DNA of 64,000 nucleotides from Bacteroides sp. (GCA_021202275.1 JAJQDI010000002.1:1-64000); one strand, 5' to 3'. Positions 1 through 11,326 are shown, counted from the stretch's first letter. The notes: generated by a model not told the origin, from the letters alone. A program made the numbers and translations.

Positions 1-54
1 ACCGGGGACACAAGGATTTTCAGTCCTTTGCTCTACCAACTGAGCTATGGCACC
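1..54 (-). tRNA. tRNA-Phe(GAA), 3' end cut by window edge
   Basis: Reverse complement GGTGCCATAGCTCAGTTGGTAGAGCAAAGGACTGAAAATCCTTGTGTCCCCGGT shows a tRNA D-arm and an anticodon loop CTGAAAA (GAA). Confidence 0.93.
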
Positions 55-185
55 AATCATTCTGTTTTGCGGTTGCAAAGATAAGTATATTTTTTAATAC
101 CGCAACAGACGACAGAAAAAACAGAATATTTAGCAAAAATATTTGCTGAAAATAAAATTCACTGTATCTTTGCAACCGCAATGAT

Positions 186-258
186 CGGAATGTAGCGCAG
201 TTGGTAGCGCACTACGTTCGGGACGTAGGGGTCGGGCGTTCGAGTCGCCTCATTCCGA
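186..258 (+). tRNA. tRNA-Pro(CGG)
   Basis: CGGAATG...CATTCCG acceptor stem, anticodon loop TTCGGGA, T-loop GTTCGAGTC. Confidence 0.95.
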
Positions 259-266
259 CAGATCTG

Positions 267-303
267 CCGCAATCTCAGCAAGTTCTGTGATTGCGGTTTT
301 TTT
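267..303 (+). terminator. Rho-independent terminator after tRNA-Pro
   Basis: CCGCAATC...GATTGCGG stem followed by a T run. Confidence 0.8.
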
Positions 304-501
304 ATTATATATCCATCCGATTCGCATCGGATGGATAGTGGAGATCCCTGTACGAACACGGAAGACTTTTTCTTCCATCTACCGTGTATGCTACGGCATT
401 ATCTGTATTACAAACAGTAAATAAACTGTTGTCGGATTACCAGGGCAGATCACAACTGTCCAAGAGTCGCGCCCCATACTGCCATCGCTTTGCCACTAAT
501 T

Positions 502-539
502 TGCCACAGGGTTGGCAAAGTTTTGCCAACCCTGTGGCA
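502..539. repeat. 18-bp-arm near-perfect palindrome
   Basis: TGCCACAGGGTTGGCAAA-GT-TTTGCCAACCCTGTGGCA. Confidence 0.9.
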
Positions 540-810
540 CAATGGATTAGAAGATCTGTCCAAACAGTGATCCTCCGACCTTTTTACCTATCCCTCCAAT
601 CTCCGGAAAGAAGAGATCAGACTTCTATGAAACACATCCCAGACGTTTTTCCGCCCGGATGGAGAAAACAGTTCCCGACTCCTATCAGAAAGTATGTTTT
701 TTCAGGCAAAAGAGATACACGACAGAAGATCTTCAGGCTTTTACGTGGATCCGATCCTGTTTCATTGTCTACCCTGATCCCTCTTTACCCACAAAAAACG
801 TATACCTGCT

Positions 811-3800
811 TCACCGTTGCAAAGTCACTCCCATCAATCCGATCACCACATCGTTGGAGAGAGTTTCCAGGATCAGATGGCTGAGTTCCTTTTCCGGATC
901 CAACGACATCTCCAATAAGACTCCGGCTCCCCCGTCAATAGCCCTTCCATAGACACCTGTGATATTCAGTTCCTGTTCGAGATCGTTGCTGACCAAGCCA
1001 CTTTTCAGATGTACCCGGTACGGCCGTGGACGGCGCAATGAGAACGCCTGATCATCTACAAAGAAATCCTGCTCGATCGGGCACCAGTTGTCCGGATTGA
1101 TCAGTTGCAACGTCTCTGCGGAACCGTCGGTATAGTACACTCTCACCACGCCGTTAACCAGGTGACATTGCATATGATTGGTACTGCCTGCCATCATCAG
1201 GTAGGCGCGCGAAGCTCTGCCGGAGAGAGCCATACGGACGCTATCCGGATAATTGTCCCACAAAGAGGTAAATACAATATTATCTCCTTCGGCAGGCGAG
1301 AAGAAGTCGACTCCTAGTCCGGTCTGAAAAATTCCCCGGGCGATCTGTGCCCGGAGACCGCTATCGTCTATCTCCGCCATCGTTTGGGGATGACACCATT
1401 CTCCTATTCCCTGTACAGGCAACTGAAGGGTGGTATAGGGCGAACGCGGGGTCAGGTATGTATTCCGGAAAATGTCTGTGACCGAAGCATTGAAATGCGG
1501 AGCTATACTCACAGGTTCACAGGCAGCAGATTGTACCCGACTGAAATCTGCTGTATGCTCCTGCTCCGGTTCGCGTATCTCTACCGGCACAGGCAGCCAC
1601 CACAGCATGTCGTCCTGCTTCACCTGAACAAAAAAGATACGGTGTCCGGGAATCCCGCCCACACGGCCGGATATCTGCGCAGATTGCGGCAGTATCTCCT
1701 GCTCCGTCCATACCTGTTGTGGATCATAAACCTGCTGTATCTCTACATCCGCCAGACTGACCCGCAGGGATTCACCTCGCATATAGACATATTCCATCCT
1801 TTGCGGGAGCGGATCACCTGTCCACTCCAATATGAAGGAAGCAGTCTTTTCCGGAGGAAGCAATACTTCCAGACGTACCATAGGTTCACCGATCGCATCA
1901 GGGAGTTGCTGCCAGGCGAGATAATTGCCCGGACAGGTGATGGCGGCCAGCTTGCTTTTTCTCGCGGGAACCTCCAGCACTACCCTCTGCACAGTGGGTA
2001 GCTGATGAGTAAGGGTATAGTTTTCAGTTATCTGTGCATGTTCCTTCTGCCTGCTGTACGTAAAAGAGACATCCGGAGTTTCCAGCTCCGCGAAAGGCCA
2101 GGAGTCCGGGAAGCCGGGACGTACCACCAGTGTTTCGTTGAGCGCATCGGGCAGAATGCCAAACAATCCCTGGATAAACACCCGCGAAGCCACTCCGATG
2201 GGATCACCAAAGTCGCGGTAGCACTCTCCCCGGGCAGCATCGTAGAAACTGATCTGTCCGAAGTTGCCGGGGCTGCCTCCCAGGTACATCCCATCCAAGA
2301 CGGAACTTTTGAGCAGGTGAAATCCCTCTTCCCTGCGTCCGGCCTGGAAATAGGCAAGAGCCGTGTGCATCACCTCGGCAAAAGCTACATTGTTCACACT
2401 CCAGGCATAGGGCAGCCAGTTGGTCGTAGAGAGGGTGGTATACCTCCCATCAGGGAGTCCTGCCGCGCGTACGGGAATGTGGGGAATTTCCGTATCCACA
2501 TACCGGGTGGCCTGCCAGGCCTGGAAAGGATCGGCCGTTTCTCCGTCTATCGCATGATAGATAGTCCATAGACCGGCATTCGGGTGCAGACGTTGATGTC
2601 CCATGAAATCCTGGTACTCTGCCCAGTGTCCCCGGTCGGACATCCAGAGACGATCGTTCAGGGCTTTCCGGATCTTTTCCGCTTCGCGGCGGTAGGGTTC
2701 CGGATCTTCACCGATCTTTCCGGCGATCAGCGCGGCCATTTTGTGGGCACGGTAGTTGTAAGCGGTAGAGTGGGTCACCGCTCCGCTGTTGTAATAAAGT
2801 GCGTCACTGGCCCAGATACAGACGTAAGCATCATACAGCCCGTCATCATCGGGATCGTAATTGCGTTTTTCCCACTCCAGATGCCGGGTGATCACCGGCC
2901 ACATCTGCCGGGCATATTCCAGATCGCCCGTCCAGTTGAGATGCCACAGGAGTTCGTCGATGTAGCACAGATTCATATCGTAGTGATGCATCTGGTCGTT
3001 GCGATAGGGGTTGCGGCAGATGTATCCGTTGCTGTATTGGGGAGTACCCCATCGTTTTTCCGAACGGGCCAGGTTTATCTCCGGGTCCTGTGCCGGGTGA
3101 GAAATAGTCTGTGGCACTTCGGTCACCTGACTGGCGGCGTAGGCATTGAAATGCTTCCGGGCACGGTCGTGCCATCCCAGCGCATCTCCCGTATAGGCCG
3201 CGCGCCAGCCACTGAGCGGCATACGCCAACCCACCGCACCGTGTAGCCAGACCTGACCGTCCCAGATACCATCGGCAGCTACGGCCAAGGCTCCACCCAG
3301 TGGATTGAACCAGGGATCAGGTGTATGGAAACGGATCCGTGCAGCAAGCGCGCGACGGCTCTCTTCGGCCCGGGAAAATTCATCTGCCAGTGAAAGGGTG
3401 CGGATCGCGGGATCTACCGACAGAGCCAGGTACTGGGTTCCGCTGAGCAGTACGGTCCCATAAAGTACAGGCCAATCATCGGTTCCGAGCCGGGAACCTT
3501 CGGGGAAGGAGCCGTATAACATACGTTCTCCTGTTCCGGAATGCTGTCCGAAACGCAGGGAAAATGTATTTCCGGACAAGGTATACTCGTTGCCCTGACA
3601 GTATTCGGGTTTCAGGTCGAAACTGTCCGGCGGATCTACTCCCATATCTCCCTCCCGGCTGAAGCGTTTGTCTGAAGCTCCGCCGAATCTCCAGGTCAGC
3701 CGGGCATGTTCCGGCACATGTTCCGAACGGATCTGCCAGATGCCCCCGTCCTTGTCGGCCAGTGCCAGCGCGGTAAGGATCAGCCGGCCTCCCTGCAACA

Positions 3801-4176
3801 AGGGATCTTCTATGGTATAGACGCGGCTGCCCGCCCGGTAGCGGCTCTCTATCCGGGAAGCCTCATTCAATGCGATGGAGTCCTTGCCACACACCAGCCC
3901 GAAAGAGAGATTCCCTCCCATACGAGGCAGGTACAGGGCAAACTCCGGCACATCACCGGTCTCTACCCGGGAAGCGTCATGGCTTCCGTACAGGGCACGG
4001 TTGAATTTGCGGTCGCCATTGACAATCACGAAGTCTTCTCCATCGGGAGTATAGCACAGCGTACGTCCGGCTCCCCGCTGGTTGTCGTTGAGAGAGGACA
4101 GCGGCTGTGCCTGTACCCCGGAGAAAAGAGCGGCACTGAAAAGTGCCGCCAGGGAAAAGGATATGTATCGGATCAT
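811..4176 (-). CDS. Exported six-hairpin glycosidase-like protein (DUF4450-like)
   Basis: 1121 aa ORF with signal peptide; central alpha/alpha-barrel-like region (WHLNWTGDLEYARQMWPVITRHLEWEKRNYDPDDDGLYDAY...); stop TGA. Confidence 0.75.
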   Translation of the reverse strand: MIRYISFSLAALFSAALFSGVQAQPLSSLNDNQRGAGRTLCYTPDGEDFVIVNGDRKFNRALYGSHDASRVETGDVPEFALYLPRMGGNLSFGLVCGKDSIALNEASRIESRYRAGSRVYTIEDPLLQGGRLILTALALADKDGGIWQIRSEHVPEHARLTWRFGGASDKRFSREGDMGVDPPDSFDLKPEYCQGNEYTLSGNTFSLRFGQHSGTGERMLYGSFPEGSRLGTDDWPVLYGTVLLSGTQYLALSVDPAIRTLSLADEFSRAEESRRALAARIRFHTPDPWFNPLGGALAVAADGIWDGQVWLHGAVGWRMPLSGWRAAYTGDALGWHDRARKHFNAYAASQVTEVPQTISHPAQDPEINLARSEKRWGTPQYSNGYICRNPYRNDQMHHYDMNLCYIDELLWHLNWTGDLEYARQMWPVITRHLEWEKRNYDPDDDGLYDAYVCIWASDALYYNSGAVTHSTAYNYRAHKMAALIAGKIGEDPEPYRREAEKIRKALNDRLWMSDRGHWAEYQDFMGHQRLHPNAGLWTIYHAIDGETADPFQAWQATRYVDTEIPHIPVRAAGLPDGRYTTLSTTNWLPYAWSVNNVAFAEVMHTALAYFQAGRREEGFHLLKSSVLDGMYLGGSPGNFGQISFYDAARGECYRDFGDPIGVASRVFIQGLFGILPDALNETLVVRPGFPDSWPFAELETPDVSFTYSRQKEHAQITENYTLTHQLPTVQRVVLEVPARKSKLAAITCPGNYLAWQQLPDAIGEPMVRLEVLLPPEKTASFILEWTGDPLPQRMEYVYMRGESLRVSLADVEIQQVYDPQQVWTEQEILPQSAQISGRVGGIPGHRIFFVQVKQDDMLWWLPVPVEIREPEQEHTADFSRVQSAACEPVSIAPHFNASVTDIFRNTYLTPRSPYTTLQLPVQGIGEWCHPQTMAEIDDSGLRAQIARGIFQTGLGVDFFSPAEGDNIVFTSLWDNYPDSVRMALSGRASRAYLMMAGSTNHMQCHLVNGVVRVYYTDGSAETLQLINPDNWCPIEQDFFVDDQAFSLRRPRPYRVHLKSGLVSNDLEQELNITGVYGRAIDGGAGVLLEMSLDPEKELSHLILETLSNDVVIGLMGVTLQR

Positions 4177-4195
4177 ATGTTTCGCTATCCGGAGG

Positions 4196-6304
4196 TTAAG
4201 GCATCGGGTTCAGTCCTTCCCAGCGTACATTCCATGTACCGTCTTTCGGGAATCCGGGATTTTCTGTCTGGCAACCGTCCCAACCGGCACACATCATAGC
4301 TACCGCGGTCAGCAGGCCACCGTTGCCCGGCAGGTAAAGACGCAGACGACCGTCCTGGTAGTTATGTCCGCTCACCAGATAGGTATTGGTACGCTTGTCC
4401 ATCAACAGAGCACCGACTGCCTTTTCCGGCTCACCCAAACGGGCGGCATTCATAGCGGTCATCGGATAGTCCCAGCCCCAGGTCTTGCCCCAGTTCCAGT
4501 TGTCCCATATCCAGTGGAGAGTATTAGTCATATAATCCTGACGGATCAGTTTGCATATCGGCAGGATGCCCACGGCACCCAGTACCGCCATGTGATCGGA
4601 GGTATAACGTATATCCTTGTACGTATCTACCGCTGTTTCTGCCGCCAGATACAGTCCGTCTTCGTTGTAGGCCAGCGGAGAGAGTTTGTCTATCATTTCG
4701 TCCCATTGCAGGTTGCGCTGCTCCCCGGCACGTTCGCGCCATTTCTGGGCGGTCTCCATGGCAAAGTGCCAGTAAGAGAGTTCGAAAGGCGGGTTCACGG
4801 TCTCAGCCGCACGCAGGGTTTCCTGCGCAGGGATGGCTCCTTTCAATACAAAACGCCCTTCGAGTTCGTCGTAGGTAGCGAAGGAGTACATAAACTTCGC
4901 TGTCTCCTGGATCAGGGGATTGTATTTCCGGATCACCTCTTCGCCGGGATTGGCCCGGTAAATCAATTCTGCCAGATAGATCAGGTGAGGCTGTTGCCAG
5001 ATCAGGAAGCTACCCACCTTGGAAGGTGCTTCCATACCGCTGGGATCGGTCATTTTCATCCAGCGGATCCCTTCGAATCCCTGCCGGGAGGCGATCTCCC
5101 GCGCAATGGGTTCTACGGTTTCGTACCAACCCAGGGTACGGTCGAGCAGATGGGCACGGTTCCACAAAGCGAATTGTGCCTGGTGCCACCAGATCATCTC
5201 GAGGTGGAATTTGCCAAACCAGGAATTATAGGTCAGCCCTGTCTCCTGCGGTGGGGTATCTCCGGCACATTGGATAGCCAATAGATACTGGCTGAGCACG
5301 ACCCGGCGTTCCAGTTCGGCCGCGCGCGGATCGGTACACCCGGAAAAATCGACCGCGGCTCCGTCTTTCCAGAAAGTGGACCAGTGATGGGCAGATGCTG
5401 CAAAAGTCTCTTCGGTGGAAGTAATCGCTGCCGGCGGAGCGTCCGGGGTGAACGCACAGGTGAAATCCAACTCATTGCCCGAGGGTGTCAATACAAAATA
5501 ATTCTTTTCTTTCTCTGCCAGTCGGGCATCTCCCTCCCAACGAAGGGTTACATAATAGGTGGTTTCATCGAGCTGACGTTTCAGTATGGCAGACTGTCCT
5601 TCCTGGCTTACTAAGGTAGTCGTGTGTTTATCGTTGGCATTCCAGTCGCAGGCATCGTCGCAATGTCCTCCGGTCGGATAGGCAAAACGCAGTTTAATGG
5701 CCGGTGGCACGTCGGCGCGCAAACGGGAAGCGATCAGATCTGTCGCGGGATGACACATAGTCTCTACCTGATACGAATGGCCTTCCCGCTGAAAACGGCT
5801 TCGGATCACTCCTTCCCAGAGGTCCAGCTGCTGATCGATATCCGTGAGTGCGGAAGGATCAGGAGCTCCGGAAAATTCCAGCCCGACAATGCCGAGGTGC
5901 AGACGATGCGGGTTGACCCGGTACCAGTCGGCAGCGGCCTGCGGGCGTCCCGGTTCGTTGAACTGTACGGCATAGGGTTCCAGCTTGCCGCGACCGAAAT
6001 CATAATCTTTCAGGGTCTCTTCGTGACGGTAGTTCTGCGGATTGGCAAAATTGTGCCAGCCCCATTGGCTCTGTGTACCCAGAGGCACACCCAGGGAATA
6101 ACGTTCGGGGAAAGTCTGAAGACCGGTGGCATCTACGGTCATGGCAAAACGTCCGTTCCCTACGGAAAGGGAAGCCAGGGAGTCAACTGCCGTGACGCGC
6201 GGATTGTTCCGGTGGACAAGGGCTTCGCGATCGATCGGCGCGCGGTCGTTGCCGCTACATGCGACTAACGCAAATGCCCATAGGGAGTAGATGATCTTCT
6301 TCAT
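4196..6304 (-). CDS. Glycoside hydrolase-like lipoprotein (six-hairpin, GH65/GH95-type fold likely)
   Basis: 702 aa ORF, lipoprotein signal MKKIIYSLWAFALVACSG; SVGNGRFAMTVDATGLQTF motif; stop TAA. Confidence 0.7.
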   Translation of the reverse strand: MKKIIYSLWAFALVACSGNDRAPIDREALVHRNNPRVTAVDSLASLSVGNGRFAMTVDATGLQTFPERYSLGVPLGTQSQWGWHNFANPQNYRHEETLKDYDFGRGKLEPYAVQFNEPGRPQAAADWYRVNPHRLHLGIVGLEFSGAPDPSALTDIDQQLDLWEGVIRSRFQREGHSYQVETMCHPATDLIASRLRADVPPAIKLRFAYPTGGHCDDACDWNANDKHTTTLVSQEGQSAILKRQLDETTYYVTLRWEGDARLAEKEKNYFVLTPSGNELDFTCAFTPDAPPAAITSTEETFAASAHHWSTFWKDGAAVDFSGCTDPRAAELERRVVLSQYLLAIQCAGDTPPQETGLTYNSWFGKFHLEMIWWHQAQFALWNRAHLLDRTLGWYETVEPIAREIASRQGFEGIRWMKMTDPSGMEAPSKVGSFLIWQQPHLIYLAELIYRANPGEEVIRKYNPLIQETAKFMYSFATYDELEGRFVLKGAIPAQETLRAAETVNPPFELSYWHFAMETAQKWRERAGEQRNLQWDEMIDKLSPLAYNEDGLYLAAETAVDTYKDIRYTSDHMAVLGAVGILPICKLIRQDYMTNTLHWIWDNWNWGKTWGWDYPMTAMNAARLGEPEKAVGALLMDKRTNTYLVSGHNYQDGRLRLYLPGNGGLLTAVAMMCAGWDGCQTENPGFPKDGTWNVRWEGLNPMP

Positions 6305-6573
6305 GGTGGTTCGTGTATGATGTAATTCGGTTATTAAGAATCTGTTTGAAGGCCCTGATCCTGTTTTCTTATAAACTCTTTCCGACGATTTTTTCTTTTG
6401 GCTCTCCTCACATAGGAGTTCCTATGCTCCTCCAATCAGAGAAAAAATCCTCCTGAAATAGCCATAACACATTTCGACAGGAAAATTCAATCTGGCTCAG
6501 CAGATGAATTGATGGTACAAAGATAAGTGATAGCGAGCAGGTTCCCTCTGTTTGGAATGGCATAAATCCTGTG

Positions 6574-7887
6574 TTATTTGTCCGCGACCAGAGAATGGAT
6601 ATACATCTCTATGTTGGTATAAAAAGGATGCAGGGAGCATACGGAAGCATCGGAAGGATCGTTGGGATCCAGTCCGTTTGCCAGTTCCCAGGCGTCGGGT
6701 ATGCCGTCGCCATCGCTATCTGGCAATGGCGTACCGCTACGAAGCAACGGCCACCCTCCTACATCGGAAGGGGTATTGATGATACCCCTATCTCCCGCAC
6801 CGGCTGTACCCCGGCGCACTTCTTCTATCACTTTCGCATCGTAGCTATCCTGTCGCAGACTGCAACCTACCCCGGCCAATACGCTTTCATAGGCTTCCTG
6901 TGCCGACTCTTCCGGAATGGGTTCATAAGCAAAAGGCTCTTCTACCCTACCGGCCAGCGGATCCTTTCCACCTACAGCGGACCAGTTGTCGCGACAGGCC
7001 TCTTCATCCCCCTCCATCACATTTCCGGAAAGATAGTACTTTCCGGTCCCATCTTCCGCTACATCCAGCAAACGGGTATGTTTCGAAGCAGGGCCGGGCT
7101 TATAGTAGTTATTGACCATATTGATCTCTCCATAACGTCCTCCTCCGTAGGCTGTTTTAAAATCCCAGTTATAGACTACATTGTTGCGATAATCGACCAT
7201 TTTTGTTTGCTCTACCGAAGAAAAACGGGGATTCCTACTGGCATGGTGAGCCAATAAATTATGATGGAATGTAGCTTTGTATCCTCCCCAGATGCCTCCG
7301 AAGCCGTGACTTCCTTTGGTATACAGGGATTGATTGAGACTGTGTGAAACCAGACACCATTGCACGGTCAGATTCTCTGTTTTATAAATGGACAGACATT
7401 CATCAATGGACCAGCTGGCAGAGAGATGGTCGAGGATCACGTTTTTCTGCTCGTACCGCCCTCCGCCTATCGCATCGCTATCCAACTGGTATCTATCTCC
7501 CAGCCGGGAACGCAAATAACGGATAATGACTTCGCTGGCATTCACGACCAACGGATAATCTTTCAGGCAGATGCCTTCTCCCGGAGCTGTCTGTCCGGCA
7601 ATCGTGATACTGTCGTTATCGATGCGTAAGGTAGATTGTAATTCGATCGTACCATCTACATCAAAGACCACGATGCGGGGTCCGGTCTGCTCTACCGCAT
7701 CCCGCAGGCTGCCGGGCCCGGAGTCGTTCAGATTGGTCACTTTGATCACCCGGCCTCCACGCCCTCCGACGGTATATTTTCCATACCCTTCGGCACCGGG
7801 GAAAGCAATGGGAATTACAGGAGATTCCTGCCGGCAAGAGGCCAGTAGCAGAAAGAGAGTAAACAGGAATAATAGTTTTCTTTTCAT
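6574..7887 (-). CDS. Pectate lyase (PL1-like) lipoprotein
   Basis: AFPGAEGYGKYTVGGRGGRVIKVTNLNDSGPGSLRDAV motif; SDGDGIPDAWE calcium-type repeat near C-terminus; lipobox LLLASC. Confidence 0.88.
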   Translation of the reverse strand: MKRKLLFLFTLFLLLASCRQESPVIPIAFPGAEGYGKYTVGGRGGRVIKVTNLNDSGPGSLRDAVEQTGPRIVVFDVDGTIELQSTLRIDNDSITIAGQTAPGEGICLKDYPLVVNASEVIIRYLRSRLGDRYQLDSDAIGGGRYEQKNVILDHLSASWSIDECLSIYKTENLTVQWCLVSHSLNQSLYTKGSHGFGGIWGGYKATFHHNLLAHHASRNPRFSSVEQTKMVDYRNNVVYNWDFKTAYGGGRYGEINMVNNYYKPGPASKHTRLLDVAEDGTGKYYLSGNVMEGDEEACRDNWSAVGGKDPLAGRVEEPFAYEPIPEESAQEAYESVLAGVGCSLRQDSYDAKVIEEVRRGTAGAGDRGIINTPSDVGGWPLLRSGTPLPDSDGDGIPDAWELANGLDPNDPSDASVCSLHPFYTNIEMYIHSLVADK

Positions 7888-7980
7888 GGTTTATGTGATT
7901 GGTGGTTTTGTGTTTATAAGTTACCGGATCCGGGAGTAAAATCTTTGCTGAACATCCTTTTTATATGTACCGTTGCCCCC

Positions 7981-8222
7981 TGTAGAGACGCATACTTGCA
8001 TCTACACGATATATGTCCCATACAGGTAATCGTCATTTTACATATCTTCCCTCATCCATAATATACAATTTTCCATCCGGCACGCTGAGACGCAACTATG
8101 CGTCTCGTATGTTTTTATATAAAATGTTACGCATAGAAATAACATATTCTTTCTGTAATTTCAATCGTACATCGTAATTAGCTTCGCTGACCGTTGGCTC
8201 GTCAAATCGTAAATCTCTTCCT
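7981..8222. repeat. Intergenic palindromic repeat element (GAGACGC...GCGTCTC family)
   Basis: GAGACGCAACTATGCGTCTC at 8087-8106 plus TTCAATCGTACATCGTAATT motif; same family as copies further downstream. Confidence 0.7.
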
Positions 8223-8298
8223 GTCTTTATAGGAAATATCTGTTTTTACAGACCCTTAACAGAGGAGCATGTCGTTGATGTACTCCCCTCCTGATTAT

Positions 8299-11134
8299 TT
8301 AGCGGAAGTCAAACACCAGACGGATCCGCATGCCTTCGTCTCCCTTTTTGATCCGTATATTCCCCGGCTGACTACGGGGTCCGTGCTGGGAAATGGGTTT
8401 GAAACAACGGATGGCAGGTATATCCAGCAGGAACGACAGGTCGCCTTCCGGGAAGTCGGGCATGGTGTTTATACCCTCCTGCCGGCCCGCGGGTTCCTGT
8501 GGGGTGAATACCCGGAAATAGAGTCCGTCCGTCGCCGAATAGACCGTGAAAGGTGCCTGATCGCTTTCTAAGGTAGCCCAGTAGAGATGGGCATGGTATC
8601 CTTTGAATTCGGGATAGATCAGGGATTCAAACGATTCACCGGTAATGGTATTGTTATAGTCTTTTTGCCAGATGCCGTAGTTCATGCCACGGATACGGTT
8701 TTTCCATACCCGATACGGCCCCCGTCCCATCCAGCGCATGCCCGTGCACAACTCTTCCGGATAGGAGAAAGTAAGCCCCAGGTGATAGACCTCTTCATCC
8801 ATAAACGCGTCGTCGAAGCCACCTCCACCGGAAGCCCGGTTGAGCAAGACAGCGTCCATGTCCAGCAAGCCCTCCTTGTTCAGTGTCCAGACAATGGAAT
8901 CTACACCTCCGGTATAACGTACACACAAAACTGCCCGATCTGCTTCTGCACGCGCGGTGATCTCCCGGATCCTCATTTTCATACCGACAGCCACCGGACC
9001 ATCGGTAAAAGGTATTTCCGTTCGTCCTCCCTCCCGGGTGATCCGTTGAATCGTTCCATCGGAACATCGGAAAGAGACGGCTGTATGCTTGTTCTGCAAC
9101 GTGATGAGAGAATCTGTTCGTATGATCCGGGGAACTTCTTCTTTTACCGCCAAACCTTCCCGTTGCCGCTCCAGATATTCATCGGTATACCGTACAGGAT
9201 AGCTGCGCAGAAACACGCTATGGCCATCCGGATCATATCCTTCGATCTCCAGGACATCGGCCTGCATAAAATTTTCCGGCAGTGGTATCTGTACACGCCC
9301 GGTCTCACCGGGACACAAAGCGGGCAGGGGAATAGCACCGGAGCCGATCGTTTCCCTCTCTCCTCCCAACAAAGGCGAAGGACAGCGATAGGGCCGATAT
9401 TCCATCCGGCACTCTTTCAGTGGAGTGTATAACCAGTCGTTGGTCACAAAGATCTCTCCCCGGAACGAAGGAGTGATATAGAAAGGCCGGATCTGTATGG
9501 GCGACCAGATATCCCGCACCGTATAATAGCTGGCCTCTTTCTCCCGGTAAGGTCCCAATATGCCATCGGGGGCATTGAAACGTTCGCTGTCAAGTATGCC
9601 TCCCTCATCCGTACGCCGCACGGCATTGTCGCTGAAATCCCACAGGAAACCGCCTGCGAAAAGCGGATGAGCGGTATAGCGTTCCCAGAAATCTTCCAGT
9701 CCGGCACCATGCCCCTGGTCGTACTGCCCGTGCATAAATTCAGTGGGCATAAATACTTTATATCCGTTGGTAAAGCGCCCTACCCCGGTCAGAAAAGCCG
9801 GATAGTGGTGGGTATCCAGTCCGTTGAAATCGGCCCACGGATGGATCACATGGCGTTTTTGCGGATCACAGGCATGGAAAAGAGTGTCCAGTGCCGTATT
9901 CCACCCACCTTCATTCCCGTTGCTCCACAGAATAATACTGGGACGATTGACATCGCGGGAAACCATTTCCCGAAGGAGCCTGCTTCCGGTCTCGGTATCA
10001 TAGCTATTCTGCCAGCCGGCCAATTCGTTGATCACAAAAAGCCCCATCGAGTCACAAGCCTCCAGGAAATGTGTATCAGGCGGATAATGGAATCGCACTG
10101 CATTCATATTCATCTCCTTCATCAACTTTACATCTTCTATACTGATCTGCTTGTTGGTCGTACGTCCACCGTCCGGATGAAAAGAATGACGGTTGACTCC
10201 CTTCATAACTATTTTCGTACCATTGACATAGATCCCATCCCGCGGACGGAACTCCACGGTACGGAAGCCGATCCGCTCTTCGTGGATGTGCAACAGCCTG
10301 CCTGTTCCATCCGCCAGTTCCCAGCGTACCCGGTAGAGGTGAGGAGTCTCCGGTGTCCAGGGTTGGACTTCCGGCCATCGCGATGTAACCCGCTGCACCG
10401 TACTGGTGTCAGAGAGTATCTCCTGCTGCGAGGGATAGGTCACATTTTCCCGATCTGAAAAAAGAGTCGTGGTAAGCTGATAGCCCGGCTGCGCACCGGA
10501 CAGATAGAGCTCCGTGGTCAACGTTCCGTCTGCCGCCGCATCCGTAGCTACCCGGGTGATATGAACCGGAGGAAGTGCCCGTAACCAGACCGGACGATAG
10601 ATCCCGCCGAAAAGCCACCAGTCGGCCCGTCGCTCCGCCGCGTTCACGCTACGGTTGGCGGAATGTTTGGAGACCTGCACCTCCAGTTCATTGTCGGCAT
10701 CCATCCGGATCAAAGAAGTTATATCGTAAGAGAACCGGTAAAAACCTCCCTGGTGCATCTCCCCGGCCTGCATGCCATTGATCAGGACTTTCGCATCTGT
10801 CATGACTCCGTCAAAGACAATCTCTATCTTTTGGCCGGCCCATTCCGCGGGAACCTGGAACCGATACCGATAGATCCCTTCCTCCATACTGGGATGTTTC
10901 ACGCCGGGTTCTTTGTACCAGCGGCCGTAGGTATATTCTCCATATCCCTGCAACTCCCACTGGGAAGGGACTTCAATGGTGCTCCACACCCCACTATGAC
11001 GTCCCTGGGAACAATAAAAATCCCACGTCACCGTATTTCCCAGACCAGTTCCCGACAGGTACCGGACCTGGGTGTGCTGCCCCCAGACAGGTATAGTGAA
11101 CAGACAAAAAAAGCAGAGAGATCAGGTGTTTCAT
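8299..11134 (-). pseudogene. GH2 beta-galactosidase, signal peptide out of frame by 1 nt at a T7 (A7 on +) tract
   Basis: 910 aa in-frame body (GVNRHSFHPDGGRTT, INELAGWQ, RPSIILWSNGNEGGW). The frame upstream of the first M reads ...VWGQHTQVRYLSGTGLGNTVTWDFY. ATG AAA CAC CTG ATC TCT CTG at 11134 is in another frame; removing one T gives MKHLISLLFCLFTIPVWGQHTQVRYLSG. Confidence 0.85.
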
Positions 11135-11286
11135 ATCCGGTAAGATGGGTTCATATCCACAAAATAACAGAGAATAACTCATTCCATCGCTTTCTACATT
11201 GACAGTTTGACTGGTGGAAATGATGTTTCCGGAACAGTCTTATCGCTTTTTCCTCTATTTCCATGACGGAGTCTGAGTACACCGAT

Positions 11287-11326
11287 AAAAAAGAGGCCTG
11301 TCTTCACCAGGACACAGCCTCTCTTA
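11287..11326 (-). terminator. Terminator downstream of serine hydrolase gene
   Basis: Minus-strand AGAGGCTGTGTCC...GACAGGCCTCTTTTTT. Confidence 0.65.

Noticed and set aside
186-258. tRNA-Pro as an integration site of a genomic island
   Set aside because: No integrase gene or duplicated tRNA 3' end was found in the window.
384-952. 166-aa and 97-aa plus-strand ORFs near the left edge
   Set aside because: They overlap the large palindrome and the 3' end of the 1121-aa gene; no domain or RBS evidence.
4082-5284. 400-aa plus-strand ORF (also 32961-34241 and 44265-45710)
   Set aside because: Antisense to well-supported genes with typical shadow-ORF composition.
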